Shown here piece by piece: positions 34,157 through 40,813 of a DNA stretch of 40,813 bases. The position numbers and the translations under genes are program-made. Each line of letters starts with the position of its first letter. Position 1 is the first letter of the stretch. The notes beneath the pieces are model-generated. The model did not search any database, had not been told where the DNA came from, and saw nothing but the letters and a program-made list of their open reading frames with translations. The stretch is taken from the NCBI GenBank assembly GCA_944389865.1, contig CALXNX010000018.1, forward strand, positions 1 through 40,813, read 5' to 3'. The DNA is from an uncultured Succinivibrionaceae bacterium. Lineage in GTDB: Bacteria > Pseudomonadota > Gammaproteobacteria > Enterobacterales > Succinivibrionaceae.

Positions 34157-35245
34157 GTGCTTCGCAGTGATTTCAACTTTGATTTGCCATCCGATCTGAT
34201 TGCTTTTTATCCGTCCAAAGAGCGCACCGCCTGCCGCATGCTCTGCCTTGACGGCAACACCGGCGCCTGCAGCGACAGGCATTTCTATGATTTAAAGGAG
34301 ATGCTGCAGCCGGGCGATCTGCTGGTGTTCAATGACACCAAGGTGATCCCGGCCCGCATGTACGGCCGCAAGGATACCGGCGGTCAGGTGGAGTTTTTAA
34401 TTGAGCGCATCTTAAATCTCTCCACCGCGCTCACCCACATTAAGGCCTCCAAGGCCCCTAAGCCCGGCTGCATCATCACCATCACGGACAGCGACGGCTT
34501 GAGCGTAGAAGTCACCGGCCGCGAGGGCGATCTCTTTTTAATTAAAACCGTCGATGACAGCTCCATTTTGGAGCTTTTAGATCAGGCAGGGCACATTCCG
34601 CTGCCCCCTTATATTGAACGCCCCGATGAGGCTTTAGATAAGGAACGCTATCAGACGGTCTACTCCCGCGTCCCCGGCGCGGTGGCCGCCCCGACTGCCG
34701 GTCTGCACTTTGATAAGGAGCAGATTAAGGAATTAGAGCAGATGGGCGTTAAGACTGCCTACGTGACCCTGCATGTCGGCGCCGGCACCTTCCAGCCGGT
34801 GCGCGAGGATGATATTACCTCCCATCACATGCACACTGAGTTCGTGCAGCTGTCCAAAGCGGCCGCTGAGGCTGTGATGGAGTGCCATCGCAGCGGTCAT
34901 CGCGTCGTGGCGGTAGGGACCACCGCCGTGCGCTCTTTAGAAAGCGCTGCTGCGTACGCCAAAGAGCAGGGGCTTGAGGATGAGATCTGCCCCTTCTATC
35001 AGGACACATCCATCTTTATTTACCCGGGCTATAAGTATCAGGTGGTGGACTGCTTAATTACCAATTTCCATCTGCCGGAGAGCACCTTAATCATGCTGGT
35101 ATGCGCTTTTGCCGGCTTTAAAAATTCCATGGCGGCCTATAAGCATGCGGTGGAGGATCAGTACCATTTCTTCTCCTACGGCGACTGCATGTTCATCACC
35201 AAGCGCACGGAGCCGATCGATCTGCCGCCATCGGCTCAGCAGTAA
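34157..35245 (+). CDS. queA: tRNA preQ1(34) ribosyltransferase-isomerase QueA
   Basis: QueA uses S-adenosylmethionine to turn preQ1 in tRNA into epoxyqueuosine. The 362-aa product (E. coli 356) shows FNFDLPSDLIAFYPSKER, PGDLLVFNDTKVIPARM, GHIPLPPYIERPD, the core APTAGLHFDKE, YVTLHVGAGTFQPVREDDI, TAVRSLESAA and DCLITNFHLPESTLIMLV. The start is GTG 34157 with AGAGGA upstream. It is followed by tgt after 12 nt, as in E. coli. Confidence 0.96.
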   Translation: MLRSDFNFDLPSDLIAFYPSKERTACRMLCLDGNTGACSDRHFYDLKEMLQPGDLLVFNDTKVIPARMYGRKDTGGQVEFLIERILNLSTALTHIKASKAPKPGCIITITDSDGLSVEVTGREGDLFLIKTVDDSSILELLDQAGHIPLPPYIERPDEALDKERYQTVYSRVPGAVAAPTAGLHFDKEQIKELEQMGVKTAYVTLHVGAGTFQPVREDDITSHHMHTEFVQLSKAAAEAVMECHRSGHRVVAVGTTAVRSLESAAAYAKEQGLEDEICPFYQDTSIFIYPGYKYQVVDCLITNFHLPESTLIMLVCAFAGFKNSMAAYKHAVEDQYHFFSYGDCMFITKRTEPIDLPPSAQQ

Positions 35246-36397
<1,152 letters not shown>

Positions 36398-36465
36398 TCT
36401 CTGTTCTGCCGGTCCTAAATTTTTGCCTCATTTTTACTCTGCACGGCAAGGATCGGCAAAAGATC

Positions 36466-36474
36466 TGCTAAGAT
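36466..36474 (+). promoter_or_regulatory. Extended -10 for yajC
   Basis: TGCTAAGAT, about 75 nt before the yajC ATG, in a 152-nt gap after tgt. It suggests yajC-secDF has its own promoter. Confidence 0.4.
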
Positions 36475-36549
36475 AGCTGACTTGTAAGAAAAGCTCAGCA
36501 TTTGAGCCTCCATTCAGACATTATTTTGTATACAACAGGATAGAAAAGC

Positions 36550-37083
36550 ATGTTTATTTCTACTGCCTACGCTGCTGATGCTGCCCCTGCCGCCGGCGGC
36601 GATATGAGCATGATCATCGTACTTACCATCTGCATGGTAGCGGTCTATTTCTTCGTGATGCGCCCGAACTCCAAGAAGCGCAAGGAAATGCAGAAGCTGC
36701 TCGACAACCTGGCCGTGGGCGACGAGGTTCTGACCAACGGCGGCATCGCCGGCCGCATCTCCAAGCTCCCGGAGAATAAGGAATACGTCCTGATCGCCGT
36801 GGGCGGCGGGATGGAGCTGCAGATGAAGCGCAATTACGTGGTAGCTGTCCTGCCCAAGGGCACCCTGGAGGATTCCGTAAAGCGCGCAGCTCCGGTTAAG
36901 GTCAAGAAGGTAAAGAAGGTAAAGAGCGCTGCCGCAGCTCCGGCAGCCGCTGAGGCCGCTCCGGCAGAAGCTGAGTCTGCAGCTGAAGTCCCGGCCGCAG
37001 CTCCCGCCGCTGAAGCGGCTGCTCCCGCTGAACCTGCAGCTGAGGCTGCACCGGCTGAAGCTGCAGCCAAAGCCGATAAGTAA
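36550..37083 (+). CDS. yajC: Preprotein translocase subunit YajC with long Ala/Glu/Pro tail
   Basis: YajC is a small inner-membrane partner of SecDF. Residues 1-115 are standard: one membrane segment (about 20-37, SMIIVLTICMVAVYFFVMRP), the basic SKKRKEMQKLLDNLAVGDEVLTNGGIAG, and the following beta domain. E. coli YajC ends near 110 aa. Here a Lys/Val-rich hinge (KVKKVKKVKS) leads into about 50 residues made almost only of Ala, Pro and Glu, ending in KADK, for a total of 177 aa. The tail is probably a flexible cytoplasmic extension. Its low-complexity DNA creates long spurious frames on the minus strand. Confidence 0.92.
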   Translation: MFISTAYAADAAPAAGGDMSMIIVLTICMVAVYFFVMRPNSKKRKEMQKLLDNLAVGDEVLTNGGIAGRISKLPENKEYVLIAVGGGMELQMKRNYVVAVLPKGTLEDSVKRAAPVKVKKVKKVKSAAAAPAAAEAAPAEAESAAEVPAAAPAAEAAAPAEPAAEAAPAEAAAKADK

Positions 37084-37100
37084 TTAAGCGGTACACCTGA

Positions 37101-37128
37101 CCGCAGCAGATGCTGCGGTTTTTTCTTT
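37101..37128 (+). terminator. Strong intrinsic terminator between yajC and secD
   Basis: CCGCAGCA-GA-TGCTGCGG, followed by TTTTTTCTTT. This is a textbook rho-independent terminator inside the yajC-secD gap. The secD GTG lies only 13 nt after the T-tract, so secD has no room for its own promoter downstream of it and must depend on read-through. Confidence 0.85.
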
Positions 37129-37141
37129 GAGATGAACCAAA

Positions 37142-39019
37142 GTGCTGAATAAATTTCCCTGGTGGAAGAACCTGCTGGTCTTCGTGGTCATTGCCTTAGG
37201 TTTCTTCTACGCTCTGCCTAATCTCTACGGTGAAGATCCTGCCCTCCAGATTTCCGGTACGCACGGCGCGACGGTGGATGCCTCAGTACAGGAGCGGGTG
37301 CAGAATCTGCTGACCTCCAAGAATATTACCGGCGATTACGAGCTGGAGAATGAGCAGCTGTTAATCCGCTTCACCACCACCGAGCAGCAGATTTTAGCCC
37401 GCGACCTGGTGCAGGACGCTTTAGGCGATAATTTCATCACCGCCTTGAACCTGGCTCCGGCCACCCCCGCCTGGATGCGCTCTTTGGGCATGCACCCCTT
37501 AAAGCTGGGGCTTGACCTGCGCGGCGGCGTGCACTTCTTAATGGAAGTGGACATGGCTGAGGCCATGAATAAGATGAAGACGCAGCTGGTCTCGGATTTT
37601 CGTACTGAGCTGCGCAATAACGATCTGCGCCTGTCCGGCGCCCGCGTGGACGGCGATGCCGTGGTGGTGACCTTCCGCTCAGCTGACGTGCGCGATCAGG
37701 CTTTAGATCTCTTAAAGCGCAGTCACGCTGACTTTACCTTCCAGCCCTATGATCGCGACGGCCGCTTCTACATCCGCGCCGAAATGACTCCGCAGAAGCT
37801 TTCGCAGATCCGCACCAACGCAGTTGATCAGAACATCAACATTATCCGCAACCGCGTCAACGAATTAGGCGTGGCTGAGCCTCTGGTGCAGCGTCAGGGC
37901 GCAGATCGCGTGGTGGTTGAGCTTCCGGGCATTCAGGATACTGCGCGTGCCAAGGAAATTCTGGGCGCAACTGCTACCCTGGAGTTTCGCTTAGTGGACA
38001 GCAATGCTGATTTGAACGCCGCCATGTCAGGCCGCGTACCCGCCGGCGATGAGCTCTATCACGATAAGAACGGCTATCCGGTGGTGCTCGAAAAGCGCGT
38101 GATCTTAACCGGCGATCACATTGTGGATGCATCCTCCTCTACCGATGAGAACGGCCGTCCGCAGGTGAATATCAGCCTCGATTCGCGCGGCGGTAGCATC
38201 ATGTCCGACTTCACCAAGGATCATGTGGGCAAGTCCATGGCCACCAACTTCATTGAGTATAAAGTTATTCCCAATGAAGATCCCAATGCCCCCAAGCCCG
38301 GTGATCCGGACTACAAGCCGCGCTTTGAAAAGGTCGAGCAGATCATCAATGTGGCGACCATTCAGACCCGCTTAGGCTCGAACTTCCGCATTACCGGCAT
38401 CGACAGCGCTAAAGAGGCGCACAACTTAGCTCTGCTGCTGCGCGCCGGCGCGTTAATCGCCCCGATTCAGATCGTCGAAGAGCGCACCATCGGCCCGAGC
38501 CTAGGGCAGCAGAATATCGATAACGGCCTCAAGGCTATGTTCTACGGCGTCGCCGCCTTAATGATCTTCATGGTGATCTACTATAAGGCCTTCGGCTTTA
38601 TCGCCAATTTAGCGCTGCTCTTCAACTTAGTGCTGCTCGTGGGCGTCATGTCCTTAATTCCGGGCGCTACCATGACCCTGCCGGGCATTGCCGGCATCGT
38701 GCTGACTCTGGGCATGGCCATTGACGCGAACGTGCTGATTTATGAGCGCATCCGCGAGGAACTGCGCAATAATCGGCCGATACAGCATGCCATTCATGAA
38801 GGCTATGCTAAGGCCTTCGGCACCATTGCCGACTCCAACATCACCACCTTCATCACCGCGCTCATCCTCTTCATGGTGGGCACCGGCGCCGTGAAGGGCT
38901 TTGCCCTGGTGCTGATGATTGGTCTGGCCTCCTCGATGTTCACTGCGGTGACGGCCTGCCGCGCCATTGTGAATATCATCTGGGGCGGCCGCCGCAAGGT
39001 TAAGAAGCTGTATATCTAG
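37142..39019 (+). CDS. secD: Protein translocase subunit SecD
   Basis: SecD, with SecF, uses the proton motive force to complete protein export. The 625-aa product (E. coli 615) starts at GTG 37142 with only a weak ribosome binding site. It has the N-terminal membrane segment ([24 protein letters not shown]), [16 protein letters not shown], and the large periplasmic P1 domain ([29 protein letters not shown]). The C-terminal five-segment RND-type membrane domain includes [16 protein letters not shown] and [21 protein letters not shown]. It is followed by secF after 12 nt. Confidence 0.96.
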   Translation: MLNKFPWWKNLLVFVVIALGFFYALPNLYGEDPALQISGTHGATVDASVQERVQNLLTSKNITGDYELENEQLLIRFTTTEQQILARDLVQDALGDNFITALNLAPATPAWMRSLGMHPLKLGLDLRGGVHFLMEVDMAEAMNKMKTQLVSDFRTELRNNDLRLSGARVDGDAVVVTFRSADVRDQALDLLKRSHADFTFQPYDRDGRFYIRAEMTPQKLSQIRTNAVDQNINIIRNRVNELGVAEPLVQRQGADRVVVELPGIQDTARAKEILGATATLEFRLVDSNADLNAAMSGRVPAGDELYHDKNGYPVVLEKRVILTGDHIVDASSSTDENGRPQVNISLDSRGGSIMSDFTKDHVGKSMATNFIEYKVIPNEDPNAPKPGDPDYKPRFEKVEQIINVATIQTRLGSNFRITGIDSAKEAHNLALLLRAGALIAPIQIVEERTIGPSLGQQNIDNGLKAMFYGVAALMIFMVIYYKAFGFIANLALLFNLVLLVGVMSLIPGATMTLPGIAGIVLTLGMAIDANVLIYERIREELRNNRPIQHAIHEGYAKAFGTIADSNITTFITALILFMVGTGAVKGFALVLMIGLASSMFTAVTACRAIVNIIWGGRRKVKKLYI

Positions 39020-39031
39020 GGGAGAAGCGTT

Positions 39032-39979
39032 ATGCTGCAGTTTATTAAAGAAGGTACCGTCATCCCCTTCATGAAAATTAAGGGGATTGTGGAGGCATGC
39101 TGCATTCTGCTGGTGATTGCCTCCATCGCCTCGATGGTGATTAAGGGCTTAAACTGGGGCCTGGATTTCACCGGCGGCATCATTATTGAAACTAAGTACT
39201 CTCAGGCAGTGAACCTCGATGATGTGCGCGCCGCATATGCTGAGGAAGGCATTACCGGCGTGACTCAGCACTTCGGCTCCACCCGCGACGTTATGATCCG
39301 CGTGGCCCCGCAGGAGGGCCTGCGGCAGCAGGTCGTCGCCGATAAGGTGATGGCCGCAGCCCATAAGCTCGATCCGCAGGCGACCTTAAGCCGCTCCGAG
39401 TACGTCGGTCCGTCCGTCGGCGAGGAGCTGGTGCAGAGCGGCATCCTGGCTATTGTGGTGTCCTTAATCGCGATTCTGGCCTATATCGCCTTCCGCTTTG
39501 AATGGCGCATGGCGACGGGCGCGGTGATTTCGCTGGCGTACGACGTCATCATCGTGATGGGCGTGTTCTCCTTCTGGCAGATTGAATATGATCTGACCGT
39601 GCTCGCCGCCGTGCTTACCGTGGTGGGCTATTCCTTAAACGATAAGATCGTGGTGTTCGATCGTATTCGCGAAAACGCCAGCCGCCTGCCGCGCGACTAT
39701 ACCATGGAGCATCTCTTTGACGTCTCCATTACGCAGACGCTGTCGCGTACCATCATTACCTCCGGTACCACTTTGATCACCGTGCTCTCGCTGCTCATTT
39801 TCGGCGGCACCTTGATCCACGGCTTCGCGCTGGCTTTGACAGTGGGCATCGTCTTTGGTACTTTTTCCTCTATCTACGTGGCCAGTACCTGGGCTCTGGT
39901 GCTGAAGATTGAAAGACGCAACCTGCTGCCGATGAAGATTGAAAAGAAGGAAACCGACGGCATTGAGAGCCTGGACTAG
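39032..39979 (+). CDS. secF: Protein translocase subunit SecF
   Basis: SecF is the smaller partner of SecD. The 315-aa product (E. coli 323) has the first membrane segment (about 18-38), GLNWGLDFTGGIIIETKYSQ, a short periplasmic domain, SEYVGPSVGEELVQSGILAI, and the motif VVGYSLNDKIVVFDRIREN in the last membrane block. GGGGAGA precedes the ATG. It closes the yajC-secD-secF group. Confidence 0.96.
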   Translation: MLQFIKEGTVIPFMKIKGIVEACCILLVIASIASMVIKGLNWGLDFTGGIIIETKYSQAVNLDDVRAAYAEEGITGVTQHFGSTRDVMIRVAPQEGLRQQVVADKVMAAAHKLDPQATLSRSEYVGPSVGEELVQSGILAIVVSLIAILAYIAFRFEWRMATGAVISLAYDVIIVMGVFSFWQIEYDLTVLAAVLTVVGYSLNDKIVVFDRIRENASRLPRDYTMEHLFDVSITQTLSRTIITSGTTLITVLSLLIFGGTLIHGFALALTVGIVFGTFSSIYVASTWALVLKIERRNLLPMKIEKKETDGIESLD

Positions 39980-40004
39980 CGCCTTGCTTTAGAGAGGTGT
40001 TGAT

Positions 40005-40813
40005 ATGGTTTGGTTAAAGGCAGGAGAACGTCACGGCGCTCTTGCCTTTTTCATCTCTGCGCTGAGCGCAGCTGCGGCAGCGCTGCTTCTTGCCGGCTGT
40101 CAGGTCAATTTTGAAGGACAGACGCAGGGGCAGATCCTCGTGGGGGACTTTTCGGTGCCGCAGTCTGAGATAGTGCTCACCGTGCCGGTAATGGCCGCGG
40201 TCGAGCGCGATCAGATGCTGGTGGTGCAGCTCTCAGAGCTCCTCGATCACGAAGCACGCAGCGCGCAGGATAGGGCTGAGATCTTCTATGAGCTGGGAGT
40301 GGTCTATGATCGCCTGGGGCTTGAGGGATCTGCCCGCACCATGTTTATGAACGCCCTGGTGGAAAAACCCGATTATGCCCCGGCTTATAATTTCCTCGGC
40401 ATTTATCTGGCCTCCGCCGAGCGCTTTCAGGATGCCTACGAGGCCTTTGATGCGGTCCTGGAGCTCAATCCGCAGAGCGTCTACACCAATTTTGCCCGCG
40501 CCATCGCCCTCTATTACGGCAAGCGCCCGCAGCTTGCTCTGCAGGATATAGAAGTTTTCTATCAGGCTGACAGGAACGATCCTTACCGCATGCTGTGGTA
40601 CTACCTCATTGAACGCGAAACCTCCGATTACGCTGCCGCGCTGCTGCACTTAAAGCAGCGCTATGCAGCGGCGGTCAAGCGCGAGGATTATTTCGGCTAT
40701 CACATCATCGACTATCTCACGGGCCTCACCACTAAAGAACAGCTGCTCTTCATGGTCAAAGATCCTCAGGTGCCGATGTACCTCAAGATTGAGCGCGCCT
40801 GCGAGGTCTATTT
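40005..40813 (+). CDS. nlpI: TPR lipoprotein NlpI (cut by window edge)
   Basis: NlpI is an outer-membrane lipoprotein that scaffolds peptidoglycan hydrolases and the protease Prc. The frame opens at ATG 40005 after AGAGAGGTG and runs off the window (269 codons present). The signal ends in a lipobox (ALLLAGCQ, Cys near residue 32). TPR repeats match E. coli NlpI: EIFYELGVVYDRLGLEGSAR, YNFLGIYLASAERFQDAYEAF, DAVLELNPQ, RAIALYYGKRPQLALQD, then FYQADRNDPYRMLWYYL. In E. coli nlpI lies beside pnp; here it follows secF by 25 nt. The C-terminal end is missing. Confidence 0.88.
   Translation, partial: MVWLKAGERHGALAFFISALSAAAAALLLAGCQVNFEGQTQGQILVGDFSVPQSEIVLTVPVMAAVERDQMLVVQLSELLDHEARSAQDRAEIFYELGVVYDRLGLEGSARTMFMNALVEKPDYAPAYNFLGIYLASAERFQDAYEAFDAVLELNPQSVYTNFARAIALYYGKRPQLALQDIEVFYQADRNDPYRMLWYYLIERETSDYAAALLHLKQRYAAAVKREDYFGYHIIDYLTGLTTKEQLLFMVKDPQVPMYLKIERACEVY

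Noticed and set aside
36834-37096. Ala-rich and Gln/Leu-rich frames on the minus strand opposite yajC
   Set aside because: They are shadows of the low-complexity Ala/Pro/Glu coding DNA; no start signals or homology.
40233-40649. Minus-strand 138-aa frame
   Set aside because: It is antisense to nlpI, whose TPR motifs are clear on the plus strand.

Overview
The window is a stretch of gammaproteobacterial chromosome, GC-rich by eye. Several gene orders known from Escherichia coli and relatives are conserved: ligA-zipA-cysZ-(ptsHI)-crr, mltD-rnhA-dnaQ, DUF2066-hda-bepA-perM, and queA-tgt-yajC-secD-secF. A TRAP transporter, a reduced phosphotransferase system (PTS) locus and degenerate IS605-type TnpB remnants would fit a gut or rumen anaerobe of the Succinivibrionaceae type. 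That placement is an inference; no rRNA or other taxonomic marker is present.

Layout. 1-168: 3' end of an IS200/IS605 TnpB with its hairpin end. 235-1221: xerD. 1238-4187 (minus strand): cysZ, a ptsI-like and a crr-like gene, in the order cysZ-ptsI-crr with cysK and ptsH missing. 4320-7158: zipA and ligA. 7497-9491: a membrane LTA-synthase-like transferase. 9559-11106 (minus): mltD-like and rnhA. 11504-13062: dnaQ and gmhA. 13129-14389 (minus): an exported carboxymuconolactone-decarboxylase-like protein and an exported cupin, with a divergent LysR gene (14601-15482). 15542-16573 (minus): purM. 16842-21662: DUF2066 gene, hda, bepA (minus) and perM. 21725-23455: pbgA/yejM. 23463-24011: a second, broken TnpB. 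24072-24905: cnoX-like. 25018-25983: two truncated genes joined head to head (a BKACE/DUF849 gene and otnI). 26059-27894 (minus): a PrpR-N/AAA/Fis regulator. 28148-34003: an alcohol dehydrogenase, a TRAP transporter (dctPQM), a 3-oxo-tetronate kinase and a 3-oxo-tetronate-4-phosphate decarboxylase. 34157-39979: queA, tgt, yajC, secD, secF. 40005-end: nlpI (partial).

How genes work together. The regulator and the operon at 28148-34003 form an inducible uptake and catabolic module for a four-carbon sugar acid: TRAP import, oxidation, phosphorylation, then decarboxylation to dihydroxyacetone phosphate. The isomerase of this pathway (otnI) survives next door only as a 3' fragment.

Most unusual is the PTS locus. 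The EI homologue has lost its active-site Cys and the Asn-Asp PEP/Mg loop, its phospho-His loop is altered, and the EIIA(Glc) homologue has Thr at both His positions (75 and 90 in E. coli). HPr is absent from the locus. These two proteins cannot be a normal phosphotransfer chain, yet both frames are intact and translationally coupled. They look like retained pseudoenzymes with a possible regulatory role. The other main oddities are a degenerate enhancer-binding-type regulator without GAFTGA, a strong terminator between yajC and secD, and the otnI/BKACE rearrangement scar.
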